Shown piece after piece: positions 1 to 8,381 of a stretch of DNA of 64,000 nt. Source of the stretch: Burkholderiales bacterium (GTDB lineage: Bacteria; Pseudomonadota; Gammaproteobacteria; Burkholderiales; Burkholderiaceae_C). The DNA is taken from NCBI GenBank assembly GCA_016185015.1, contig JACPOI010000002.1, positions 62,001-126,000 on the forward strand. Direction: 5' to 3'. The position numbers and the translations under genes were made by a program. The notes under the pieces are model-generated. The model ran no database searches, was not told where the DNA came from, and saw only the letters and a list, made by a program, of their open reading frames with translations. Position 1 is the stretch's first letter. Each line of letters begins with the position of its first letter.

Positions 1-395
1 GCGCCGCGGTAGTACGCCACGCGCGGCCAGGCCAGGGCGGCCTGGCCGTCGGCCGGCTGGGCCACCGTGATCTTCAGGTAGGGGTAGCTCTTGTCGTCCC
101 GGAACAGGATGTTGTAGCGCGGGTGCTGGGTCTTGATGAGGTTGTTTTCCAGCAGCAGGGCCTCGGCCTCGGAGCGCACCACCGTGGTCTCCAGGCGCGC
201 GATCTTGCCCACCATGTGGCCGATGCGCGTGCCATCGTGGCTCTTCTGGAAGTAGCTGGATACGCGCTTCTTGAGGTTGCGCGCCTTGCCCACGTAGAGC
301 AGGCCGCCCTCGGCGTCGAAATAGCGGTAGACCCCGGGCAGCCCCGGCAGGGCCGCCACCTCACTGAGCAATTGATCTGAATGCACTTCGGACAT
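1..395 (-). CDS. uvrC: UvrABC system protein C, N-terminal part (cut by window edge)
   Basis: The first 131 codons of excinuclease subunit C, which makes both cuts around a DNA lesion during nucleotide excision repair. The visible part starts [10 protein letters not shown] and holds the GIY-YIG nuclease domain: GVYRYF followed by [14 protein letters not shown], which is the GVY...YVG signature of the 3' incision domain. The remaining UvrC domains (UVR helix, RNase H-like nuclease, HhH) lie beyond base 1. The ATG at 395 is used because the conserved GIY-YIG block begins shortly after it and no better upstream start is seen. The next gene, sbcB, ends 18 bp upstream in the same direction. Confidence 0.93.
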   Translation of the reverse strand, partial: MSEVHSDQLLSEVAALPGLPGVYRYFDAEGGLLYVGKARNLKKRVSSYFQKSHDGTRIGHMVGKIARLETTVVRSEAEALLLENNLIKTQHPRYNILFRDDKSYPYLKITVAQPADGQAALAWPRVAYYRG

Positions 396-413
396 GGCTA
401 GACCTGGGCCCGT

Positions 414-1859
414 TCAGGGTGTGATCGCCTGCGCATAGTCGTGCAGTGCGTCCAGTATCCCTTCGGTTCGCGCATCCGCCGTCTCCGACAAGGTGTCCAG
501 CTCAGCCAGGAAGGCGTCCACATTGCGGGCGCCGCACTCCCCCTCCAGCAGCCGCGCCACCCGGTGCGCTTCCCAGCGCTGATGCTCTTCTGGCGTGAGC
601 GTCTCGGCAAAGTTACGGGCGCGGTAGCGAAACAGCAGTTCGGTCAGTCGGTCGTCGTCAAAACCGGTGCGGTGATGGGCCAGTTCGGCAGGCGACAGCC
701 CGCGCAACTGATTCAGGCGCCGCCGATCGGCGTTGCCGACAAAACCGCCGTACAGGTCTTCGTCCACGTCGGGCGTGGCTTCCTGGGGACGGCTGAACAC
801 CTCGGGCCAGATGGCGCTCATGTCGGGTAGGCCGCGCGCTTTTTCGGCATTCACCAGCGCCGCCGCCATGTCCACCCCCCATTTGGCCGCCATGGTCGGG
901 CTCAGGGTCTGCAGCTTGCGCACCACCATCGGCGACTTGTTGAGATGCACCGACTTGAGCGGCAGGCGCTGCATGCCTTCGGGCGGTTCGGTCGATTTGC
1001 TGAACAGACGCAGGCGCAAGGTGGCCGCGCTTTGGGACGCCAACTCGCCCGGGTCATGCGCCAGATCCCACGCCAGGATCTCGTTCTTGTTGCTCGGATG
1101 GGTCGCCAGCGGCCACATGATGGCGAGGCAGCCACGCTCGGGAGGGAACATGCCCGACACATGCAAAAAGGGCTGTGCCGACTGCGGGCTGGTGGGCAAG
1201 CCCAGCTCGGCCGCCACCCGGTCTTTTTTGTGCAGGCCCAGGCAGAACTCGAAAAGCTTGGGTTGGGCGCTGCGTATCAGTCGCGCCAGGGCGATGGTGG
1301 CGCGCACGTCGGACAAGGCATCGTGCGCAGCCTCATGCAGCAGACCATTGGCACGCGCCAGGTCCTCGAGCTTGAAGCTGGGCCGGCCATCCTCCTTGAG
1401 TGGCCACTGGATGCCCTCGGGCCGCAGCGCGTAGGCCATGCGCACGACATCGAGCAGATCCCAGCGGCCGCAGTCGTTTTGCCATTCGCGCGCATAGGGG
1501 TCGATCAGATTGCGCCAGAACATGAAACGCGTCACTTCATCGTCAAAACGGATGGTGTTGTAGCCCACGCCGATAGTGCCGGGCTGGGCCAGCAGTTGTT
1601 CAATCTTCGCGGCAAAGGCGTGCTCGGGCAGGCCACGCGCCAGGCACTGCTGCGGGGTGATCCCCGTGATCAGGCAGGAGGCAGGATCGGGCAGATAGTC
1701 GTTGGCGGGCTGGCAGTAGATCATCACCGGCTCGCCCACTTCGTTCAGTTCGGCATCGGTGCGGATGCCGGCAAACTGCGCCGGCCGGTCGCGCCGCGGA
1801 TTGAGGCCGAAGGTTTCGTAGTCGTGCCAGAGAAAGGTATGAGAAGGGGTCGCGGGCAT
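414..1859 (-). CDS. sbcB: Exodeoxyribonuclease I
   Basis: Exonuclease I, 481 aa, a 3'-to-5' single-strand DNA exonuclease acting in mismatch repair and recombination. The N-terminus has the DEDD-type motif WHDYETFG, with the catalytic Asp and Glu. Further motifs are VGYNTIRFDDEVTRFMFWRNL and HDALSDVRATIALA (ExoIII motif with the last acidic residue); the first is split by its own core GYNTIRFDDE. The C-terminal part matches the SH3-like and helical domains of the family, and total length is normal (about 475-485 aa). The start at 1859 gives MPATPSHTF just before the first motif; 40 extra upstream codons in frame overlap the divergent earP gene and are not convincing. The gene is divergent from earP, with 55 bp between the two starts. 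Confidence 0.95.
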   Translation of the reverse strand: MPATPSHTFLWHDYETFGLNPRRDRPAQFAGIRTDAELNEVGEPVMIYCQPANDYLPDPASCLITGITPQQCLARGLPEHAFAAKIEQLLAQPGTIGVGYNTIRFDDEVTRFMFWRNLIDPYAREWQNDCGRWDLLDVVRMAYALRPEGIQWPLKEDGRPSFKLEDLARANGLLHEAAHDALSDVRATIALARLIRSAQPKLFEFCLGLHKKDRVAAELGLPTSPQSAQPFLHVSGMFPPERGCLAIMWPLATHPSNKNEILAWDLAHDPGELASQSAATLRLRLFSKSTEPPEGMQRLPLKSVHLNKSPMVVRKLQTLSPTMAAKWGVDMAAALVNAEKARGLPDMSAIWPEVFSRPQEATPDVDEDLYGGFVGNADRRRLNQLRGLSPAELAHHRTGFDDDRLTELLFRYRARNFAETLTPEEHQRWEAHRVARLLEGECGARNVDAFLAELDTLSETADARTEGILDALHDYAQAITP

Positions 1860-1914
1860 GGCGTGATTGTGCCCGGCGCATGGGGGGATGGCCGATGTGG
1901 GCACAATTCGCCGC

Positions 1915-3000
1915 ATGACCGATGACACCCGCCCCGCCCCCGCCCGACACTGGGACATCTTCTGCAAGGTCATCGACAACTATGGCGATATCGGCGTCTG
2001 CTGGCGCCTGGCGCGCCAGCTGGCCGGTCGCGGCCAAGCCGTACGCCTGTGGGTGGACGACGCCAGCGCACTGCGCTGGATGGCGCCCGGGGGCTGTCCC
2101 GGCGTGGAGGTGCGGGCCTGGACCGCGCCGCTGGATCTGGCGGGGCTGGCGCCGGGCGAGGTGCTGGTCGAAGCCTTTGGCTGCGAGATCCCGGACGAGT
2201 TCGTGGCGCGCTACGTGGCCTGGCGCGCGGCCGACGGCCGACCAGCGGCCTGGTTCGACCTCGAATACCTCTCCGCTGAAAGTTATGTGGAACGCAGCCA
2301 CGGCCTGCCCTCCCCCGTGATGAGCGGTGCCGGGCGAGGACTTACGAAGCGCTTTTTCTACCCCGGCTTCACGCCGCGCACTGGCGGCCTGCTGCGCGAG
2401 CCCGATCTGCTGCAACGCCAGGCCGGCTTCGACCGCAGCGCCTGGCTGGCACAGCATGGCATCCCACCGCTGCCGGACGCGCAACGGGCCTCCCTGTTCT
2501 GCTACGAACCGGCCGCCCTGCCCGGCCTGCTGGCCTTGCTGGCGCGCCAACCGGTGCCCGTGCAATTGCTGGTCACCGCCGGCCGTGCCACGGCCGCGGT
2601 GCAGGCCTGTGCCCTGCCGCCCGGTCTCGCGGTGCACTACCTGCCGCACCTGACGCAGGACGACTACGACCACCTGCTGTGGAGCTGCGACCTGAATTTC
2701 GTGCGCGGGGAAGATTCGCTGGTACGCGCCCTGTGGGCCGGCCGGCCCTTCGTCTGGCAGATCTACCCGCAGCACGACGACGCCCACCACGTCAAGCTGG
2801 AAGCCTTTTTGGCGCAGACCGGGGCCCCAGCCTCCTTGCGAGCCTGGCACCGGACCTGGAACGGCCTGGACCACCATGCGTTGCCCGCCCTGGACCTGCC
2901 AGGCTGGGCCGAGGCCCTGACTGAGATCCGCGCCGGCCTGCTGGAACAGACCGACCTGCTCAGCCGCCTGCTTGAATTTGTCGGCAGCGAGCCCAACTGA
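1915..3000 (+). CDS. earP: EF-P arginine 32 rhamnosyltransferase EarP
   Basis: A 361-aa inverting glycosyltransferase (GT104) that moves rhamnose from dTDP-L-rhamnose to Arg32 of elongation factor P, so that EF-P can rescue ribosomes stalled on polyproline. The N-terminal fold shows WDIFCKVIDNYGDIGVCWR, including the Asp of DNYGDIG needed for catalysis. The C-terminal sugar-nucleotide site shows RGEDS, AGRPFVWQIYPQ and DDAHHVKLEAFL. The start at 1915 (MTDDTRP) places the conserved block at about residue 12, as in other EarP proteins. The next gene, 137 bp downstream, is efp, whose product has Arg at position 32, so enzyme and substrate sit together. Confidence 0.95.
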   Translation: MTDDTRPAPARHWDIFCKVIDNYGDIGVCWRLARQLAGRGQAVRLWVDDASALRWMAPGGCPGVEVRAWTAPLDLAGLAPGEVLVEAFGCEIPDEFVARYVAWRAADGRPAAWFDLEYLSAESYVERSHGLPSPVMSGAGRGLTKRFFYPGFTPRTGGLLREPDLLQRQAGFDRSAWLAQHGIPPLPDAQRASLFCYEPAALPGLLALLARQPVPVQLLVTAGRATAAVQACALPPGLAVHYLPHLTQDDYDHLLWSCDLNFVRGEDSLVRALWAGRPFVWQIYPQHDDAHHVKLEAFLAQTGAPASLRAWHRTWNGLDHHALPALDLPGWAEALTEIRAGLLEQTDLLSRLLEFVGSEPN

Positions 3001-3041
3001 CGCCCATGGGCCTGAAAAAACGTTAAAATTCAAGGCTTTGC

Positions 3042-3074
3042 GGAATCCGTCCGGCCTCAGCCTGTGGGATTCCC
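3042..3074 (+). other. Possible hairpin in the efp leader
   Basis: GGAATCC at 3042-3048 can pair with GGATTCC at 3068-3074 in the interval between earP and efp. There is no T-tract after it, so it is not an ordinary terminator. It may be a leader structure or chance in GC-rich DNA. No covariation evidence is available. Confidence 0.2.
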
Positions 3075-3137
3075 CTTACCTGCCGCACGAACACCGGTTT
3101 ACTCGGGGCATTGAGCGGCCAACTCATTGGAAAACTT

Positions 3138-3692
3138 ATGAAAATCGCTCAGGAAATCCGCGCCGGCAACGTGATCATGCACGGCAAGGACCCGATGGTC
3201 GTGCTCAAGACCGAATACAGCCGCGGCGGCCGCAATTCCGCCACCGTGCGCATGAAACTCAAGAGCCTGATCGCCAACTTCGGCACCGAAGTCGTGTTCA
3301 AGGCCGACGACAAGATGGACCAGGTCATCCTGGACAAGAAGGACTGCACCTACTCCTACTTCGCCGACCCGATGTACGTCTGCATGGACGCCGACTACAA
3401 CCAGTACGAAGTCGAAGCCGAGAACATGGGCGACGCCCTGAACTACCTCGAAGACGGCATGGCGGTCGAAGTGGTGTTCTATGACGGCAAGGCCATCTCG
3501 GTGGAACTGCCCACCAGCGTCGAGCGCGAGATCACCTGGACCGAACCCGCCGTCAAGGGCGACACTTCGGGCAAGGTGCTCAAGCCGGCCAAGATTGCCA
3601 CCGGTTTCGAAGTGCCCGTGCCGCTGTTCGTGAGCCAGGGTGACAAGGTCGAGATCGACACCCGCACCGGCGAATACCGCAAGCGCGTCTGA
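3138..3692 (+). CDS. efp: Elongation factor P (Arg32 type)
   Basis: A 184-aa translation factor that binds between the ribosomal P and E sites and speeds peptide-bond formation at polyproline. It has the usual three beta-barrel domains. The KOW-like N-terminal domain carries the loop SRGGRNS; counting from MKIAQEI puts Arg at residue 32, the residue modified by EarP, not the Lys34 used by the EpmA/EpmB system. The C-terminal signature [17 protein letters not shown] is intact. The start at 3138 gives the standard [13 protein letters not shown]; a few upstream in-frame codons are not used in the family. An intrinsic terminator follows 22 bp after the stop. Confidence 0.97.
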   Translation: MKIAQEIRAGNVIMHGKDPMVVLKTEYSRGGRNSATVRMKLKSLIANFGTEVVFKADDKMDQVILDKKDCTYSYFADPMYVCMDADYNQYEVEAENMGDALNYLEDGMAVEVVFYDGKAISVELPTSVEREITWTEPAVKGDTSGKVLKPAKIATGFEVPVPLFVSQGDKVEIDTRTGEYRKRV

Positions 3693-3713
3693 GTCTTTTT
3701 TTGGCTCTGACCT

Positions 3714-3744
3714 CACAAGGCTCCCTCGGGAGCCTTGTGTTTTT
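3714..3744 (+). terminator. Intrinsic terminator after efp
   Basis: Stem CACAAGGCTCC (3714-3724) pairs with GGAGCCTTGTG (3729-3739) across a CTCG loop and runs into a T-rich tract (3740-3744). It lies 22 bp after the efp stop and separates it from the next operon. Confidence 0.85.
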
Positions 3745-3774
3745 CCGGCGCCGAATTCGGTGTAGGCTATCCGC

Positions 3775-5367
3775 ATGAACGAAGCTGAGAACACGACCGG
3801 CGCCATCGGACCGGGGACCGGCGGCGAGCCGTCTCGCCTGGCCTTGCGCCGCGTGCTGATCGACACCTACCACGAGAACGTGGCCTACATGCACCGCGAC
3901 TGCGAGGTCTACCGGGCCGAGGGCTTCAAGGCCCTGTCCAAGGTCGAGGTACGCACCAACGGCCACAGCATCCTGGCCACGCTCAACGTGGTCGACGACG
4001 CTTCCATCGTGTCCTGCGGCGAGCTCGGCCTGTCCAAGGCCGCGTTCGAACAACTCGCCGTGGAAAACGGTCACACCGTCACCGTCGCCCAGGCCGAACC
4101 GCCCGAATCCATGGGCGCCCTGCACCGCAAGCTGGCCGGCGAGCGCCTCACACAGGACGACTTCCGCGCCATCGTGCGCGACATCACCGAACACCACTAT
4201 TCCAAGATCGAACTCACGGCCTTCGTGGTGGCGGCCAACCGCGACGAACTTGACCGCGAGGAGGTGCTGTTCCTGACCGAAGCCATGGTCGAGGCCGGCC
4301 GCCGGCTCGACTGGCAGGAGCCGCTGGTCGTGGACAAGCATTGCATCGGCGGCATCCCCGGCAACCGTACCTCCATGCTGGTGGTGCCCATCGTGGCCGC
4401 CCACGGCATGCTCTGCCCCAAGACCTCCTCACGCGCCATCACCTCGCCAGCCGGTACCGCCGACACCATGGAGGTGCTGGCCGAGGTGGAGCTGCCGATC
4501 GAAAAGCTGCAGGGCATCGTGCGCCAGCACCGCGGCTGCCTGGCCTGGGGCGGCACGGCCAGGCTCTCGCCCGCCGACGACGTGCTGATCTCGGTCGAGC
4601 GGCCGCTGGCCCTCGACTCGCCGGGACAGATGGTGGCCTCCATCCTGTCCAAGAAGATCGCCGCCGGCTCCAGCCACCTGGTGCTCGACATCCCCATCGG
4701 CCCCACGGCCAAGGTGCGCTCCATGCCCGAGGCGCAGCGCCTGCGCCGCCTCTTCGAGTACGTGGCGCGGCGCATGAAACTCTCGCTCGACGTGGTCATC
4801 ACAGACGGGCGCCAGCCCATCGGCTTCGGCATCGGCCCGGTGCTGGAGGCCCGCGACGTCATGCGCGTGCTGGAAAACGACCCGCGCGCGCCCATGGACC
4901 TGCGCCAGAAGGCGCTGCGCCTGGCCGGGCGCATGCTGGAGGCCGACCCCGATGTGCGCGGCGGCGACGGCTTCGCCATCGCGCGCGACATCCTGGACTC
5001 AGGTCGTGCCCTGAAGAAGATGAACGACATCATCACCGCGCAAGGCAGCCGACACTTCGACGCCAACCATCCCCAGCTGGGCCGGCTCAGCTTCGACATC
5101 CGGGCGCACGGCGCCGGCGTGGTCAGCGGCATCGACAACCTGCAGCTAGCCCGCATCGCGCGTTTTGCCGGCGCCCCGAAGGTGAAAGAAGCCGGCGTGG
5201 ACCTGCTGCGCAAGCTGGGTGATGAGGTGCAGGACGGCGACGTGCTCTACCGCGTGCACGCCAGCTATCCGGCCGACCTGGAGTTCGCGCGCCAGGCCTG
5301 CGCGCGCGCCAGCGGCTACCACATCGGTCGGGCCGAAGACGTGCCGCACGTGTTCGTGGAGTTCTGA
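3775..5367 (+). CDS. Thymidine/AMP phosphorylase family protein (DeoA-like, archaeal type)
   Basis: A 530-aa glycosyltransferase-family-3 phosphorylase. Databases usually name such bacterial proteins putative thymidine phosphorylase, but length and motifs follow the archaeal AMP phosphorylase branch, which splits nucleoside 5'-monophosphates with phosphate to give ribose 1,5-bisphosphate and free base. An N-terminal extension (about residues 1-110) precedes the phosphorylase fold. The key phosphate-binding blocks are [15 protein letters not shown] and [20 protein letters not shown], followed by [20 protein letters not shown] and the C-terminal barrel-sandwich-like domain ending in VFVEF. It begins the operon after the efp terminator. 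The PRPP-synthetase-like gene starts 2 bp after its stop, which fits a role in nucleotide phosphate turnover rather than thymidine use. Substrate is inferred. Confidence 0.85.
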   Translation: MNEAENTTGAIGPGTGGEPSRLALRRVLIDTYHENVAYMHRDCEVYRAEGFKALSKVEVRTNGHSILATLNVVDDASIVSCGELGLSKAAFEQLAVENGHTVTVAQAEPPESMGALHRKLAGERLTQDDFRAIVRDITEHHYSKIELTAFVVAANRDELDREEVLFLTEAMVEAGRRLDWQEPLVVDKHCIGGIPGNRTSMLVVPIVAAHGMLCPKTSSRAITSPAGTADTMEVLAEVELPIEKLQGIVRQHRGCLAWGGTARLSPADDVLISVERPLALDSPGQMVASILSKKIAAGSSHLVLDIPIGPTAKVRSMPEAQRLRRLFEYVARRMKLSLDVVITDGRQPIGFGIGPVLEARDVMRVLENDPRAPMDLRQKALRLAGRMLEADPDVRGGDGFAIARDILDSGRALKKMNDIITAQGSRHFDANHPQLGRLSFDIRAHGAGVVSGIDNLQLARIARFAGAPKVKEAGVDLLRKLGDEVQDGDVLYRVHASYPADLEFARQACARASGYHIGRAEDVPHVFVEF

Positions 5368-5369
5368 AC

Positions 5370-6251
5370 ATGCGCGCATCCCTCCTGCTGCATTTCGAGG
5401 ACGAGGCCGACAGCGCCGCACGCATCGCCGCCGCAGCCGGCATCCCGCACGCCTGCATCGCGCGCCACCGTTTTCCTGATGGCGAGTTCAAGCTGCGCCT
5501 GCCGGCCACGCTGCCGGCGCACGTGGTGCTCCTGCGCTCGCTGGCCCAGCCCAATGAAAAACTGGTCGAGTTGCTGCTCGCCGCGCAGACGGCCCGCACA
5601 CTGGGCGCCACGCAGCTGACCCTGGTCGCCCCCTCCCTGGCCTATATGCGCCAGGACATCGCCTTCACGCCTGGCGAGGCCGTGAGCCAGCGCATCGTGG
5701 GCCGCTTCCTGGCCGACCTGTTCGATGCCGTCATCACGGTGGACCCGCACCTGCACCGCGTGGCCACGCTCGAGGAAGCCGTACCGGTACCGCGCACCGT
5801 GGTGCTCAGCGGCGCCCCGCTGCTGGCCGACCTGATCGCGCAGCAACGCCCGGGCGCGCTGCTGATCGGCCCCGACGAAGAAGCGGCCCAATGGGTCGCC
5901 CAAGCCGCAGCGCGCCATGGTTTCGAGCACGCGGTCTGCCACAAGGTGCGCCATGGTGACCGCCATGTCGAGATCGCCCTGCCGGCGCTGGACGTGCGCG
6001 GTCGTGCCATCGTGTTGCTCGACGACGTCGCCAGCAGCGGCCACACCCTGGCCCAGGCCGCGCGCGGCCTGCTGGCCGCGGGTGCGGCATCGGTCGACGT
6101 GGCCGTCACGCATGCCCTTTTTGCCGGCGATGCCGGAACCCTGCTCTGGAACGCCGGCATCCGCCAGGTCTGGAGCACCGACTGCATCGCCCACCCCAGC
6201 AATGCCGTGAGCATGGCCAGCGCCATGGCGGCCACCATCACCAGCGAGTAA
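5370..6251 (+). CDS. Ribose-phosphate pyrophosphokinase-like protein
   Basis: A 293-aa member of the PRPP synthetase family, which joins ribose 5-phosphate and the pyrophosphate of ATP to make PRPP. Visible motifs are RFPDGEFKLRL near residue 33, MRQDIAF, the DPHLHRV metal/ATP loop, KVRHGDRHVEI (flexible catalytic loop with Lys and Arg) and the PRPP-binding loop VLLDDVASSGHTLA. It is shorter than the housekeeping Prs (about 315 aa) and diverged from it, so it is likely an accessory paralogue. It lies 2 bp behind the phosphorylase and 7 bp ahead of the LOG gene, so the three are almost certainly co-translated. Whether it uses ribose 5-phosphate or ribose 1,5-bisphosphate cannot be read from the sequence. 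Confidence 0.85.
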   Translation: MRASLLLHFEDEADSAARIAAAAGIPHACIARHRFPDGEFKLRLPATLPAHVVLLRSLAQPNEKLVELLLAAQTARTLGATQLTLVAPSLAYMRQDIAFTPGEAVSQRIVGRFLADLFDAVITVDPHLHRVATLEEAVPVPRTVVLSGAPLLADLIAQQRPGALLIGPDEEAAQWVAQAAARHGFEHAVCHKVRHGDRHVEIALPALDVRGRAIVLLDDVASSGHTLAQAARGLLAAGAASVDVAVTHALFAGDAGTLLWNAGIRQVWSTDCIAHPSNAVSMASAMAATITSE

Positions 6252-6258
6252 GACTTCC

Positions 6259-7128
6259 ATGAAGACCACACCCGATCTCAGCACCCGCACCCTGGCCGAT
6301 GCTTGGGCCGACCTGAAGGCCCACGCCGACGCCGGCATCCCTCTGCAGGCCGATGCCTACCGTCTGGCCTTTGCCGACCCAGAATTCCTGCTGCGCCGCG
6401 AGACCCGCGGCATCCGCTTTCAGCTGGAGATGCTCAAGCCCGACCTGGAACAGCAGGAACAGGGCGTGACCAACACCATCGTGGTCTTCGGCAGCGCGCG
6501 CTTTCCCTCGCCCGAAACGGCGCAGGCCCGGCTGGAGGCCGCACGCGCCAGCGGGGACGCCACGGCCCTGCAAGGTGCCGAACGCGACATGCGCAATGCC
6601 CAGCGCTACGACCAGGCCCGCCAGTTCGGCCGCCTGGTCGCCGAACACAGCCGACACCTGTCGCACAGCGAGCGCCTCTACATCTGCACCGGCGGCGGCC
6701 CGGGCATCATGGAGGCGGCCAACCGTGGCGCGCATGAAGCCGGCGCCCTCAACGTGGGCCTGAACATCGCCCTGCCGCACGAACAATCCGGCAACCCTTA
6801 TATCTCGCCCAGCCTGTGCTTCAAATTCCACTACTTCGCGCTGCGCAAAATGCACTTCATGATGCGCGCCAAGGCGCTGGTGGCCTTTCCCGGCGGCTTC
6901 GGCACTCTCGATGAACTGTTCGAGATCCTCACGCTGGTGCAGACCGGCAAGTCCGAACCGGTGCCCGTGGTGCTCCATGGCAGCAGCTTCTGGAAACGGC
7001 TCATCAACTTCGACCTGCTGATCGAGGAAGGCGTGATCTCGCCCGCGGACACCAAGCTGTTCAGCTTCGTCGATACCCCTGAAGCCGCCTGGGAGGCGAT
7101 CCAGTCCTTCTATCGGCTGGAGGCCTGA
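6259..7128 (+). CDS. LOG family protein (nucleoside 5'-monophosphate phosphoribohydrolase type)
   Basis: A 289-aa Rossmann-fold protein of the LOG / TIGR00730 family, which hydrolyses nucleoside 5'-monophosphates to base and ribose 5-phosphate. The two signature loops are present: TGGGPGIMEAANRGA and PGGFGTLDELFE, the latter with the catalytic Glu. RKMHFMMRAKALVAF between them is also typical. An N-terminal extension of about 60 residues precedes the fold. It is the last gene of the three-gene operon. Its expected product, ribose 5-phosphate, is the substrate of the enzyme encoded just upstream. Old labels such as lysine decarboxylase-like are misleading. Confidence 0.88.
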   Translation: MKTTPDLSTRTLADAWADLKAHADAGIPLQADAYRLAFADPEFLLRRETRGIRFQLEMLKPDLEQQEQGVTNTIVVFGSARFPSPETAQARLEAARASGDATALQGAERDMRNAQRYDQARQFGRLVAEHSRHLSHSERLYICTGGGPGIMEAANRGAHEAGALNVGLNIALPHEQSGNPYISPSLCFKFHYFALRKMHFMMRAKALVAFPGGFGTLDELFEILTLVQTGKSEPVPVVLHGSSFWKRLINFDLLIEEGVISPADTKLFSFVDTPEAAWEAIQSFYRLEA

Positions 7129-7145
7129 AACCCTGAGGCGTCGCC

Positions 7146-7162
7146 GGCCACCCCTGGTGGCC
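7146..7162. other. Hairpin between convergent genes
   Basis: GGCCACC (7146-7152) pairs with GGTGGCC (7156-7162) between the convergent LOG and MFS genes. No T-tract follows on either strand, so a terminator role is only suggested by position. Confidence 0.3.
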
Positions 7163-7166
7163 AGGC

Positions 7167-8381
7167 TCACATGGCGTGCGGCTGCGCGGGCGCCCTCAGC
7201 TTCCAGGCCGTGTGGCTGCCCAGGCCCACCACAGCCCCCACCACCCAGAACACCAGCGACACCCCGACCACGGCCCCGATGCTGCCGAAGAGCAGCGGCA
7301 TGACCACGCTGGAGCCGTTGAGCGACATGAGGCGCAGGCCCAGCGCCTCGCCATGGCGGTCGGCCGGCGTGATCTGGTGCAGGGTGCTCATGATCATGGG
7401 CTGCACCGACCCCAACACCAGGCCCAGCAGCACCGAGCACACGCCCATGCCCAGCGCGCTGGGCATGAAGGGGTAGACGCCAAACAGCACGGCCGTCGCC
7501 AGCATGGCGCCGCTGATCACCAGCCACTCGCGCAAGTGCTCGGCCAGCCAGGGCATGGCCAGGCGCACCAGGGTGGCGGCCAGCGCAAACGACCCCAGCA
7601 GCATGCCGATGGTCGAGGCGCTGTAGCCGCGCTCGTGGCCCAGCACCGGCAGCACAAAGGTGTGCACGTCCCAGCACGACGAGAGAAACCAGTTCACCAG
7701 CAGCAGGCGGCGCATCATGGGGTCGCGCAGCAGGTCCCAGGCGCGGCGTCTGCCCTGCTCGGCCGGGCTGGCAGCCGAGGGCAGGTCCGGCGCGCTTCGC
7801 ACCCACCACCAGGTCAACAGGGGCAGCACGGCCATCAGCAGGAAGGCGATGCGGTAGCCGTTCAGGTCACCCGCCTCACCGCCCAGCCAGACGCCGGCAT
7901 GGTCGATCAGCAGGCCGGCGGCCAGCGGGCCGAGGAAGTTGGAGGTGGCCGGCCCGATGGACAGCCAGCTGAACACCTGCTTGAGCTCGGTGGCATCGCG
8001 CGCCGCGCGGCCCACGTGGCGCTGCAGCGCAATCGATGCCGCACCTGTGGCGCCGCCGCTGAGCAACGCAGCCAGGCAGAGCATGGGGAACACGGGAAAC
8101 AGGGCCGCGAGGGCTGTGCCCACCGTCGCCGCGATCACGCTGAAGGCGATGGGCCGGCGCAGGCCATGGCGGTCGGCATAACGACCCGCCGGCAGGGCCA
8201 GGAAGACCTGGGTCAGCGCAAACAGGGCCATCAGCACGCCCACCGCCATCGCGCTGTAGCCCTGCTTGAGCGCCAGCAGCGGTGCCGCCATGCGCAGGCC
8301 CGCCATGCAGGCGTGCAGGCAGATGTGTCCGCCGATCAGACGCGCCAGCTGGAAACGGGGCGTCGTCGTTGTGCTGCTCAC
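7167..8381 (-). CDS. MFS transporter
   Basis: A 404-aa major facilitator with about 12 hydrophobic segments in two halves. The cytoplasmic loop 2-3 signature GRYADRHGLRRPI is visible near residue 66, and a longer charged central loop (SAASPAEQGRRR) separates the halves. The start codon is GTG at 8381, whose GTGA overlaps the stop of rmuC, so the two genes are translationally coupled. The substrate is unknown. General MFS likeness to drug exporters is not enough to assign a role. Confidence 0.85.
   Translation of the reverse strand: MSSTTTTPRFQLARLIGGHICLHACMAGLRMAAPLLALKQGYSAMAVGVLMALFALTQVFLALPAGRYADRHGLRRPIAFSVIAATVGTALAALFPVFPMLCLAALLSGGATGAASIALQRHVGRAARDATELKQVFSWLSIGPATSNFLGPLAAGLLIDHAGVWLGGEAGDLNGYRIAFLLMAVLPLLTWWWVRSAPDLPSAASPAEQGRRRAWDLLRDPMMRRLLLVNWFLSSCWDVHTFVLPVLGHERGYSASTIGMLLGSFALAATLVRLAMPWLAEHLREWLVISGAMLATAVLFGVYPFMPSALGMGVCSVLLGLVLGSVQPMIMSTLHQITPADRHGEALGLRLMSLNGSSVVMPLLFGSIGAVVGVSLVFWVVGAVVGLGSHTAWKLRAPAQPHAM

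Noticed and set aside
6259-7128. Lysine decarboxylase
   Set aside because: The GGGPG and PGGFGTLDE motifs belong to LOG-type nucleoside monophosphate hydrolases; the old name is a database artefact.
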